From contig JAYSUQ010000090.1 of the NCBI GenBank assembly GCA_043718985.1, positions 1-15,157 of the forward strand: a stretch of DNA of 15,157 nt, given 5' to 3'. The position numbers and the translations under genes are program-made. The notes beneath the pieces were generated by a model. That model was not told the origin of the DNA and did no database searches. It saw only the letters and a list, made by a program, of their open reading frames with translations. Numbering within the stretch: position 1 is the stretch's first letter; each line of letters opens with the position of its first letter. Below are positions 1 through 6,339 of this stretch, piece by piece. The DNA is from UBA4416 sp043718985. GTDB taxonomy: Bacteria; Bacteroidota; Bacteroidia; B-17B0; Aurantibacillaceae.

Positions 1-1
1 C

Positions 2-388
2 ATACCCTGTATTATTCATTTGCCCAAACTATTAAAAGCAGATACAATTACTGCGCCCTGCTACCAACCCGATGTTACAGCAACAGTTATGGGTATAATT
101 GGCGCAACCTATAACAACAACACCTTTGGCATAAACATTTTAAAACAGCAACATAAATACGTAGTGTTTAGTGCCGATGATAAAATTGGATGCATAAACA
201 ACGACGGCTTTTTTTACTATAAAATAGACGGTGATAACCAAACTTATTTGCGCAAATACAAAAACCTAAACCCTATAAATTATGCCACGCAATACACGCA
301 AAAAGCAGATAGTATGCAAAAAGCAATGATGAGTATTTACGAAACAGCACAGTATTTTACTCACAAAAACTATTATTCGAGTCAATAA
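2..388 (+). CDS. 3' end of an unrecognised protein gene (truncated by window edge)
   Basis: The reading frame is open from the first in-frame base of the window (position 2) to a TAA at 386-388. The gene therefore almost certainly begins upstream; the TTG at 20 is only the first start-like codon inside the window and is not a credible start. About 128 residues are visible. They have no signal peptide or membrane segment that I can see, are rich in Asn, Tyr and Lys, and end in a helical-looking stretch (KADSMQKAMMSIYETAQYF). I do not recognise the family. It lies 70 bp upstream of fabI on the same strand. No terminator hairpin is visible between them, so read-through into fabI is possible. Confidence 0.6.
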   Translation: MPCIIHLPKLLKADTITAPCYQPDVTATVMGIIGATYNNNTFGINILKQQHKYVVFSADDKIGCINNDGFFYYKIDGDNQTYLRKYKNLNPINYATQYTQKADSMQKAMMSIYETAQYFTHKNYYSSQ

Positions 389-458
389 TTAGGTCAAATT
401 TTAATCATTTTTTTTAACTCAAAACTGTATATTTACACAACCAAAAAAATACACTATT

Positions 459-1268
459 ATGGCTTATAACTTATTAAAAGGAAAACGTGGAATTATTACT
501 GGCGCTTTAGATGAAAACTCTATTGCTTGGAAAGTAGCACAAAAATGCCACGAAGAAGGCGCAACATTTACACTTACAAATGCACCAATTGCAATGCGCC
601 TTGGCGAAATAAATAAATTAGCCGAAGAAACTGGAGCAAAAATAATACCAGCCGATGCAACCAACATGGAAGATATTACAAAACTTTATACCGACTCGAT
701 GGACCATTTAGGAGGTAAAATTGATTTTGTTTTACACTCAATTGGTATGAGCGTTAACATTCGCAAAAATGTGCCTTACACCGAGTTAAATTACGATTAC
801 TACAATAAAGGCATTGATGTATCTGCCTTATCATTTCATAAAATGCTTGCAGCTGCCCATAAATTAGATGCCCTAAACGAGCACGCATCGGTTGTAGCCC
901 TATCGTATATTGGCGCACAACGCACCTACCCGTTTTATACAGATATGGCCGATATTAAAGCCATGTTAGAAAGCATAGCGCGCACATTTGGATACCATTA
1001 CGGTAAGCAAAAAAAAGTACGTGTTAATACCATATCACAATCGCCAACTAAAACATCGGCAGGTAACGGCATTAAAGGTTTTAGCGATTTTTATACCTTT
1101 GCCGATTTGCAATCACCGCTAGGTAATGCCAGTGCCGATGATTGCGCCGCATTTACGGTTAGCATGTTTAGCGATTTAACCCGTATGGTTACTATGCAAA
1201 ACTTATATCACGATGGTGGCTATAGCTCAACAGGCATTAGCCAAGAGTTGCTCGAAAAAATAGTTTAA
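459..1268 (+). CDS. fabI: enoyl-[acyl-carrier-protein] reductase (NADH) FabI
   Basis: FabI catalyses the last step of each type II fatty-acid elongation cycle in the cytoplasm, reducing the trans-2-enoyl-ACP double bond with NAD(P)H. The 269-residue protein is normal length for the family and is an atypical short-chain dehydrogenase throughout. The N-terminal nucleotide-binding segment (about residues 11-24, TGALDENSIA) matches the FabI pattern with SIA in place of the classical glycine-rich loop. LHSIGM is at about 92-97. The catalytic pair is spaced Y-x6-K (Y160, K167), with the additional FabI tyrosine at Y150 in LSYIGA. The ATG at 459 is the natural start. A -7-like box (TATATTTA, 428-435) lies upstream, but I see no clear -33 partner. 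A strong terminator follows at 1288-1323. Triclosan-type inhibitors act on this family. The assignment is firm. Confidence 0.95.
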   Translation: MAYNLLKGKRGIITGALDENSIAWKVAQKCHEEGATFTLTNAPIAMRLGEINKLAEETGAKIIPADATNMEDITKLYTDSMDHLGGKIDFVLHSIGMSVNIRKNVPYTELNYDYYNKGIDVSALSFHKMLAAAHKLDALNEHASVVALSYIGAQRTYPFYTDMADIKAMLESIARTFGYHYGKQKKVRVNTISQSPTKTSAGNGIKGFSDFYTFADLQSPLGNASADDCAAFTVSMFSDLTRMVTMQNLYHDGGYSSTGISQELLEKIV

Positions 1269-1287
1269 GCTTTAAAATTTAATTACT

Positions 1288-1323
1288 AAAAAAGGTTTGT
1301 TATATTTATAATAAACCTTTTTT
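1288..1323 (+). terminator. Rho-independent terminator after fabI
   Basis: An A-rich arm ending in GGTTT (1288-1298) pairs perfectly with AAACC followed by a T run (1313-1323). Pairing continues inward (1299-1303 with 1308-1312, including one G-T pair), giving about 16 bp closed by the loop ATTT at 1304-1307. The T run on the 3' arm supplies the uridine tract. The symmetric A and T tails mean it could act in both directions. It begins 20 bp after the fabI stop and ends only 12 bp before the start of the next gene. Confidence 0.75.
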
Positions 1324-1335
1324 AATATAACACTA

Positions 1336-1830
1336 GTGGCTACTTACAGTTTAGATAATAACGCAAACGAACAGTTTGATTTTGATATATTTTCGATAAC
1401 GACTACCCAAAGTGTTTACCGAGTTATTTTTGAATTAAACCAAGCATTAACTATTGATTTGCAACTAAACGATTTATTAGATTTTACACACAAAGATGGC
1501 GACGATTTTTATTTTTCGGTTTACTCTTTTTTTCATCACGAGTTAAACCTCGAGTTTAATTTGCTACCAAACCACACCTCTTTTCAACCAACTAAAAAAA
1601 CATCTATACTCCCTACCGATTTGTTTGGCGGTAATATTGAAAAAACAACAAAACTATTACCCGAACTCGAAAAAACCGATTACTTTTTATTATTAAAAGG
1701 TGATAACCGTTATTTGCACAACCACACCATTTACCAAGCCATCCACTTAAACCCGAATTTTACTTTGGTGCGCCAAATTTTTATTGACGATTTAAAAGAT
1801 AAAAAATCGAAATACAATTTATTGTTTTAA
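1336..1830 (+). CDS. IPExxxVDY family protein
   Basis: A 164-residue protein of the Bacteroidota-specific IPExxxVDY family, whose function is unknown. The family signature is present near residue 108 as LPELEKTDY (consensus I/L-P-E-x3-V/I-D-Y), followed by the usual hydrophobic segment YFLLLKG. It has no signal peptide or membrane segment, so it is probably cytoplasmic. The start is taken as GTG at 1336; the frame is closed by a stop at 1312-1314 and there is no in-frame ATG before it. The protein would begin MATYSLDN. It follows fabI and its terminator directly. The last 183 bp of the coding sequence, plus 3 bp beyond, recur at 2635-2820. In that second copy the signature reads LPELEKIDY, which is closer to the family consensus, so the present 3' end may not be the original one. 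Confidence 0.8.
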   Translation: MATYSLDNNANEQFDFDIFSITTTQSVYRVIFELNQALTIDLQLNDLLDFTHKDGDDFYFSVYSFFHHELNLEFNLLPNHTSFQPTKKTSILPTDLFGGNIEKTTKLLPELEKTDYFLLLKGDNRYLHNHTIYQAIHLNPNFTLVRQIFIDDLKDKKSKYNLLF

Positions 1831-1833
1831 AAA
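1648..1833 (+). repeat. 186-bp direct repeat, copy 1 (3' end of the IPExxxVDY gene)
   Basis: Positions 1648-1833 match 2635-2820 base for base except at five sites (1662, 1676, 1677, 1755, 1821), about 97% identity without gaps, at a constant offset of 987 bp. Similarity stops abruptly on both sides: upstream at the ACA codon at 1648 and downstream 3 bp after the stop codon. The unit between the two right-hand ends (1834-2820) contains the GNAT pair. Confidence 0.95.
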
Positions 1834-1835
1834 AA

Positions 1836-2393
1836 TTAATTGAAATGAATCAAATCGAAATACATTAATCGAGTTTTATCTTCGGCATCAGATTCCATCA
1901 AAAATAGAAAATTGTTTTTGTTGTAATATTTTACTTGCTTAGATTCATTAATAGCATCTAGTATTATTAATCTACAAGCGGGGTTTAAATTTTCGATAGA
2001 AAATTCTTTTATATAATCCATTAATAAATAAGCAAAACCTGTACCATGTAAATCTTCAGATACTCCAATTCGCCCAACCTTAACAGCAGGATATTGGTTT
2101 ATTCTTTTATTATTTGGTAATCTTCTATTAAAACGGTTCTTCTCATTATTAGCAATATTTCGTACACTAAGTGAGTCATTTAAAATGCTAAAATATCCAA
2201 CAATAATTTTATCTTTAGAATGAATTAAATAAGTACTTGCTAATTTTTGAATTTGATAATTGATGGCGTCATCTTTCAAAAAATCATCAATATCTTTTCT
2301 TCCACATGTAAAGTTTGTTAAATCAAATTTATCACTTAAAACTGATACAAATAAATTTTTGTCGAATGTAAATTGAATGTCAGTTTTAATCAC
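1836..2393 (-). CDS. GNAT-family N-acetyltransferase, probable toxin of a GNAT toxin-antitoxin-like pair
   Basis: A 185-residue protein with a complete GNAT fold pattern. FTCGRKDIDDFL at about 28-39 is the F-x-C-G...D-x-F opening typical of TacT-like GNAT toxins. VGRIGV is strand beta4 at 106-111. The acetyl-CoA loop is HGTGFA (116-121), with His where the motif usually has Gln/Arg. YYNKNNF at 156-162 provides the conserved tyrosine. TacT-type enzymes acetylate aminoacyl-tRNA and stop translation; whether this one does so is inference from family and gene arrangement. The frame starts at GTG 2393, 9 bp after the stop of a 58-codon gene on the same strand, so the two form an operon. There is no Shine-Dalgarno sequence. 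The stop lies 3 bp from the end of repeat copy 1. It could instead be an ordinary small-molecule acetyltransferase. Confidence 0.8.
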   Translation of the reverse strand: MIKTDIQFTFDKNLFVSVLSDKFDLTNFTCGRKDIDDFLKDDAINYQIQKLASTYLIHSKDKIIVGYFSILNDSLSVRNIANNEKNRFNRRLPNNKRINQYPAVKVGRIGVSEDLHGTGFAYLLMDYIKEFSIENLNPACRLIILDAINESKQVKYYNKNNFLFLMESDAEDKTRLMYFDLIHFN

Positions 2394-2402
2394 AGTAAAA
2401 TA

Positions 2403-2579
2403 TTACAGTGTTTTACTTTTTAAAAACTTACTTACAGCAGTTGTTATTCTTTTTCTGTCGGTTACAGAAACCACATTTTTTTTAACACTACTTAATTTAG
2501 AAGATTTAGCCAACTGTTTATTAAAAAAAGCAGCATCGTTACCTTTTAGCACGGGAGTTATTTTAATTGGTGTTGCCAT
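2403..2579 (-). CDS. 58-residue small protein, candidate antitoxin of the GNAT pair
   Basis: Reading the minus strand from the ATG at 2579 gives an uninterrupted 58-codon frame to TAA at 2403. It begins MATPIKITPVLKG and ends VSKFLKSKTL. The KITPVLKGxDA opening followed by F-x-x-x-L is, from my memory, a pattern of small Bacteroidota proteins encoded directly upstream of GNAT genes; I cannot check this here. It is basic (about 13 Lys/Arg), mostly helical-looking, and lacks the ribbon-helix-helix (DUF1778) signature of known GNAT antitoxins. It lies 9 bp upstream of the acetyltransferase gene behind its own candidate promoter, the order expected for an antitoxin. A 69-codon frame on the opposite strand (2377-2586) overlaps it and looks spurious. 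Confidence 0.6.
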   Translation of the reverse strand: MATPIKITPVLKGNDAAFFNKQLAKSSKLSSVKKNVVSVTDRKRITTAVSKFLKSKTL

Positions 2580-2605
2580 TGCTTAATCTAATTTTAATTC
2601 GCCTA

Positions 2606-2639
2606 TAAATATACAATTTTATTTACCAATTTTTACAAA
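2606..2639 (-). promoter_or_regulatory. Candidate promoter of the small-protein/GNAT operon
   Basis: On the minus strand TTTG (2636-2639) is followed after 22 bp by TATATTTA (2606-2613), one mismatch from the Bacteroidota -7 consensus TAnnTTTG. The spacing is slightly long. The start codon at 2579 is 26 bp downstream of the -7 box. The -33 element falls inside repeat copy 2, so the promoter spans the repeat junction. Confidence 0.4.
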
Positions 2640-2817
2640 ACTATTACCTGAACTCGAAAAAATTGATTACTTTTTATTATTAAAAGGTGATAACCGTTAT
2701 TTGCACAACCACACCATTTACCAAGCCATCCACTTAAACCCAAATTTTACTTTGGTGCGCCAAATTTTTATTGACGATTTAAAAGATAAAAAATCGAAAT
2801 ACAATTTGTTGTTTTAA
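2635..2817 (+). pseudogene. Detached 3' fragment of an IPExxxVDY gene
   Basis: In frame with repeat copy 2, this stretch encodes the last 60 residues of an IPExxxVDY protein, from TKLLPELEKIDY to the normal stop TAA at 2815-2817. The frame continues upstream only to a stop at 2584-2586 and contains no ATG, GTG or TTG start before the homologous part, so it is unlikely to be translated. Relative to the intact gene, three of the four altered codons are synonymous. The fourth changes Thr to Ile in the family signature, towards consensus. Confidence 0.85.
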
Positions 2818-2820
2818 AAA
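2635..2820 (+). repeat. 186-bp direct repeat, copy 2
   Basis: This is the partner of 1648-1833, with about 97% identity and no gaps. Immediately upstream is the promoter region of the small-protein/GNAT operon. Immediately downstream begins unrelated sequence leading to the end of the type IX-secreted protein gene. The 40 bp from 2821 to 2860 is AT-rich and holds no gene that I can see. Confidence 0.95.
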
Positions 2821-2860
2821 CCAATGAATTGTATTTTGAATTTTTAATGGAATTATTTTT

Positions 2861-5275
2861 TTAATTTGAATTTTTCATTATTTTTTTAGAGTAGGTGTTA
2901 TCTTTTGTAGTTAATAAAATTAAATACAAACCGTTTGGTTCTTTTTCAATATTAAAATTAGTGCGATTGTTTCCTTTAGCACAATTAACATCTTCTGCTT
3001 TAATTAACCTACCTGTTTCGTCATAAATTTTCATCAACACAACTTCATTATTATATGAATAATAAATTAATTCAAAAACTCCAAAGGTTGGATTTGGAAT
3101 TACACTAAAAATATCTTTTTTATCTAAAACAGTTACCGAAACGACTTGCGATTTTTTAAATTGCTTATCAAAATCGGTTTGCGTTAAACGATAATAATAA
3201 ATGCCCGATTTAACGTCGTTATCAATTATTTTGTAATTTAAAATAGCATTGCTATTTCCATTTAATCCTTTAGAATCTACTTCGGCTATTGGCTTAAAGT
3301 ACTGCCCATCTAACGATTTTTCAATTGTAAAATAATCATTATTTAACTCCATTGCAGTTGACCAATTAATATCAACTCCTTTTCCGTTATAATTTGCAGT
3401 AAAATCTAACAACTCAATTGGCAATGGGCAGGCTATAGAGCCACCATTACTTAAACCCCAATTCAAACTGAATCCAGACCCTCCCGCAGTCCATTTATTT
3501 ACCATTAAATAGTATACATCGCCAGCTGTTATACGCATTGTATCAACACTACCGTCACCTGTCACATCTTCGTTAAAATCAGTAACTGTTGCAACCATAC
3601 CTGTTGTAGCTGTTGAAACAGCATAAGAACACCTTACGGGATTACCTAATGCTAAACACGAACTTGCTTGATATAATGCGAAATCATAATCATCAGTACC
3701 ATTGCTTGATGTTAAAATCATACCCATTGTACCCGATGTTGTTACAATAATTTTATACCAACTTGTAAAGTTTTCGCTAATATTACAACCATCGCACCCA
3801 TCAGATGTTAAACCAGGGCCTGTACTTGCGCCAGTTAATGCAGTATTTGCGCATACAACTGTTGCATTACTACAATCAGAACCAGCTGTTGCGCTTGGCC
3901 CTCCGTTTGTAGGTGATGCTGTGGAACAAGGCACACATGATAAGACAGAGGTCCAACCAGCTGTTTGTGTGGTGGCATCAGAAATAAACCAGAAAGTTAA
4001 ACAACCACTTGCATCTGTAGAGGTGTAAGGACCAGGAATAGCGATTCCATTTCTAGCTTGAATTAAAGTACTAGTTTGAGTTGGGCCGTTTAAAATCATT
4101 AAAAAATCTACAGCAGAACCCATTGAGGTAGCTGTACTAACATTAAATGCTGAAAAAGTTACTCTCATACAATTACCAGCTGTACTTGGGCAAAATGTGC
4201 GATATCCTACAGAATTTGCTGCATAATTCCCAGCCAATCCCCCACTATCAAAAAAATTACCTGAACAAGTGTTTACCATACACTCCCCTACAAATGCATT
4301 TTGTAAGCCATTTGGCGGCTGAAGAAAACCTGTAGCACCAGTACATGTAGCAGTACAAACACCGCCACAATCAATACCCGATTCGTTTTGATTTTGAATA
4401 CCATCTGTGCAGGTTTCTAAAACTGCAGCAATACAAAAATTACCTGTTGCACCTGCAAAACCATCTATTAATACAAAATAAGTACCAGGTGTTGTTATGG
4501 CTGTTGTAGCTATTGGGTTGGTGCCCGAGCCACTATTATCATCACAAGCTAACTCACTAAACGTACCCGTACACGAGTTGTTTGATGAGGCAAAAATAGC
4601 AATTTGCGCATCAAAATTTGTTGAAGCAAAATCGGCAGTAGCAGATAAAACAGTAGGTGCAGTGGCAACAGTTACCTTAAACCACATTCCGTTTTCGGTA
4701 GTAAAACAACTACCTGTGCCATCGCCCGTATTTGTTGCGCCATAATTACCCGCACAAACAGATGAGCCATTTGGAGTTAATGCAATTGCACCGCATTTAG
4801 TGTCGTTTGGTGGTGGTGGTATAGTATTTAAACACAAAGTAAATGTACCGGTTGCATTACTTGGGCGCGACATTAAAACATAGTAAGTATTGCCCGGCAC
4901 TAAACCACCCAAACTACCTGTTAAGGGTGCGGCACCACATGCAGAACCCGCCAATGCTAATCCAGCACAAGGGCCAGTAGACGAGAGTACTAACATTTCT
5001 ATAGTACCAGCTGCGCCAGTTACACTATAAGTAATACCACCACCAGTAGCAACAAAACGATACCAAACATCTTTATGCTGATTGTTAACGCCAGTTGTAG
5101 CGCAACCACCAGTGCCAGTTAAATCATCTGTATCGCCAGCAACAATGCCACCATTTGTACACGATCCATTATCTGAAATTAAACTTGCACTTGTACATAC
5201 ACTATTAGAAGATTGGGCAACTATTCCCAAATTGCTAAGTAATAATAAAACGAAAAATAAACTGACTTTCTTCAT
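2861..5275 (-). CDS. Large secreted multidomain protein with type IX secretion (Por) C-terminal sorting domain
   Basis: An 804-residue exported protein. It has a Sec signal peptide (1-21: MKK, hydrophobic LFFVLLLLSNLGIVA, then the typical Bacteroidota AQ end). Two to three beta-sandwich modules resembling pre-peptidase C-terminal domains follow: about 25-150 with DVWYRF, about 155-285 with GMWFKV, and about 465-615 with SWYKI. Between them are a Cys-rich linker (CTDGIQNQNESGIDCGG, about 288-304) and a CUB-like module (about 330-450, starting CSGNFFDSGG). A fibronectin-like stretch with CPLPIELLDF and NNDYFTIEKS (about 620-715) precedes the type A sorting domain (about 728-804: VIPNPT, MKIYDETGRLI, NGLYLILLT, KKIMKN). 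Such proteins cross the outer membrane by the PorSS and are released or anchored at the cell surface. The substrate is unknown; an adhesive or matrix role is possible. Its ATG overlaps the upstream gene's stop (TAATG), indicating translational coupling. Confidence 0.85.
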   Translation of the reverse strand: MKKVSLFFVLLLLSNLGIVAQSSNSVCTSASLISDNGSCTNGGIVAGDTDDLTGTGGCATTGVNNQHKDVWYRFVATGGGITYSVTGAAGTIEMLVLSSTGPCAGLALAGSACGAAPLTGSLGGLVPGNTYYVLMSRPSNATGTFTLCLNTIPPPPNDTKCGAIALTPNGSSVCAGNYGATNTGDGTGSCFTTENGMWFKVTVATAPTVLSATADFASTNFDAQIAIFASSNNSCTGTFSELACDDNSGSGTNPIATTAITTPGTYFVLIDGFAGATGNFCIAAVLETCTDGIQNQNESGIDCGGVCTATCTGATGFLQPPNGLQNAFVGECMVNTCSGNFFDSGGLAGNYAANSVGYRTFCPSTAGNCMRVTFSAFNVSTATSMGSAVDFLMILNGPTQTSTLIQARNGIAIPGPYTSTDASGCLTFWFISDATTQTAGWTSVLSCVPCSTASPTNGGPSATAGSDCSNATVVCANTALTGASTGPGLTSDGCDGCNISENFTSWYKIIVTTSGTMGMILTSSNGTDDYDFALYQASSCLALGNPVRCSYAVSTATTGMVATVTDFNEDVTGDGSVDTMRITAGDVYYLMVNKWTAGGSGFSLNWGLSNGGSIACPLPIELLDFTANYNGKGVDINWSTAMELNNDYFTIEKSLDGQYFKPIAEVDSKGLNGNSNAILNYKIIDNDVKSGIYYYRLTQTDFDKQFKKSQVVSVTVLDKKDIFSVIPNPTFGVFELIYYSYNNEVVLMKIYDETGRLIKAEDVNCAKGNNRTNFNIEKEPNGLYLILLTTKDNTYSKKIMKNSN

Positions 5276-5655
5276 TATTGAAAATTTATATAAGTTGAGT
5301 AATATTCTTTTTTAGAAACAATGTATTGTTGAACATGTAACGGAAATGTGTTAAAAGCACTTAAAGGCACTTTAGTTGATAATAGCGAAACCTCGTTATT
5401 ATTTAAAGTAGAAGAAGGCGATGTGTTTTTATAGTTTTTAATAAACGTTTCAACTTGTTGCTCTTCGAATGATGATATAATTTGGTTTAATTGAATAACC
5501 GTTAATTCGCTAGTTAAAACCTTACCATTAAAAGCAGCTTGCTTTTTACTGTAAACAATAGAGTCTTCAAATGATTTATTAAATTTTTGAATTTCTGTTT
5601 GGGAAATCAAATTATTAATATTGACTAGCAATAATATAACTAAAATAATTTTCAT
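5275..5655 (-). CDS. Small exported protein of unknown function, coupled to the type IX-secreted protein
   Basis: A 126-residue protein with an N-terminal signal peptide (residues 1-19, MKIILVILLLVNINNLISQ). It has no lipobox and no further membrane segment. The mature part is polar and Ser/Asn/Gln-rich, without cysteines or a recognisable domain. I do not recognise the family. Its TAA shares one base with the ATG of the 804-residue secreted protein (TAATG at 5277-5273), so the two are one operon and are probably produced together. A periplasmic partner or chaperone for the large protein would fit, but that is inference from arrangement only. Confidence 0.7.
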   Translation of the reverse strand: MKIILVILLLVNINNLISQTEIQKFNKSFEDSIVYSKKQAAFNGKVLTSELTVIQLNQIISSFEEQQVETFIKNYKNTSPSSTLNNNEVSLLSTKVPLSAFNTFPLHVQQYIVSKKEYYSTYINFQ

Positions 5656-5679
5656 AAATAAATATTTTTTTCTTTTTAA

Positions 5680-5711
5680 GTAAATTTACAAAAAAAAAAT
5701 AAAATTTACAA
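5680..5711 (-). promoter_or_regulatory. Candidate promoter of the 126-residue/804-residue operon
   Basis: On the minus strand TTG (5709-5711) is followed after 20 bp by TAAATTTAC (5680-5688), close to the Bacteroidota -33/-7 promoter pattern. It lies 25 bp upstream of the ATG at 5655. The sequence AAATTTACA occurs twice here (5682-5690 and 5702-5710), so low-complexity chance matches cannot be excluded. Confidence 0.35.
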
Positions 5712-5756
5712 TAAATAATGTTGACATTGAATAAATATTCACTAAAACGAAAGATA

Positions 5757-6323
5757 TTATTTATTGTGTTTTTTAATATACTCAATTGCCAATGGATCAA
5801 ATAAAGAAGCCGATTTTTTAATATCAATTAATCCTTCGTTTTTTTTATTTAATTTAATTTTTAAAACACCTCTATTAAAATACGCATTCGAAAACAAGCT
5901 ATCTAGCATAATGGCAATGTTATAATCATTTAAAGCATTATTGTTATCATTAATTAAGTTGTATGAAATTGCTCTACTAAAATAAGCGCCTTTGTGTTGG
6001 CTATTTATTTTTAAACAATTAGTAAAATCAATTATAGCTAAACTATCTTTTAATTTGGCCGAATAGCAATAGCCTCTGCAATAAAAGGTATTAGCATCAG
6101 TAGGATTGTAAGCTAGTGCTTTGTTAAAATTATTTACAGCAGCACTAAAATTATTTAATGCTAAATCGGCATTACCTATTATAGAGTAGTAATCAAAAGA
6201 GTCGGGTAAAATTTCACTAGTATTACTACTTTCTAATACTAAATTAGTATTGTTTTGAGGGTTACAACTAAGTAAAACTATTAACCATAAAATTAAAGTT
6301 GAGGTATATATTACTGTTTTCAA
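5757..6323 (-). CDS. TPR-repeat lipoprotein
   Basis: A 188-residue protein with a lipoprotein signal (hydrophobic segment 5-18, lipobox LLSC with acceptor Cys20), so it should be lipid-anchored in the envelope. Residues 43-177 form about four tetratricopeptide repeats: 43-76 with ADLALNNFSAAVNNFNKAL, 77-110 with YCRGYCYSAKL, 111-144 with YFSRAISYNL and NALNDYNIAI, and a degenerate one at 145-177 with YFNRGVLKIKL. TPRs bind proteins or peptides, but no partner is evident. Asn plus Lys content is high. It diverges from the spermidine-synthase-like gene with only 16 bp between the start codons, so each gene's promoter must lie inside the other gene or the two must share control. Confidence 0.85.
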   Translation of the reverse strand: MKTVIYTSTLILWLIVLLSCNPQNNTNLVLESSNTSEILPDSFDYYSIIGNADLALNNFSAAVNNFNKALAYNPTDANTFYCRGYCYSAKLKDSLAIIDFTNCLKINSQHKGAYFSRAISYNLINDNNNALNDYNIAIMLDSLFSNAYFNRGVLKIKLNKKNEGLIDIKKSASLFDPLAIEYIKKHNK

Positions 6324-6339
6324 TGAAAATTTATTACTA

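Noticed and set aside
464..667. Minus-strand frame opposite fabI
   Set aside because: It is an antisense shadow of the conserved N-terminal nucleotide-binding region of fabI.
2377..2586. 69-codon plus-strand frame with hydrophobic residues
   Set aside because: It lies opposite the 58-codon gene upstream of the GNAT. The hydrophobic translation is the expected antisense of a Lys/Ser-rich coding sequence, and the minus-strand frame has better context.
1648..2820. Possibility that the 186-bp repeats are insertion-sequence ends
   Set aside because: They are direct copies of coding sequence with a recognisable protein product, not inverted terminal repeats, and no transposase lies between them.
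3702..5315. Several plus-strand frames of 60-110 codons inside the large secreted protein gene
   Set aside because: They are antisense shadows of a long low-stop coding region rich in Gly, Thr and Ala codons. Their translations show no domain and there is no promoter or operon logic.
5615..5827. Minus-strand 70-codon frame bridging two genes
   Set aside because: It overlaps the ends of two better genes in other frames, and its composition (Phe/Tyr/Ile/Lys) is that of translated AT-rich spacer.
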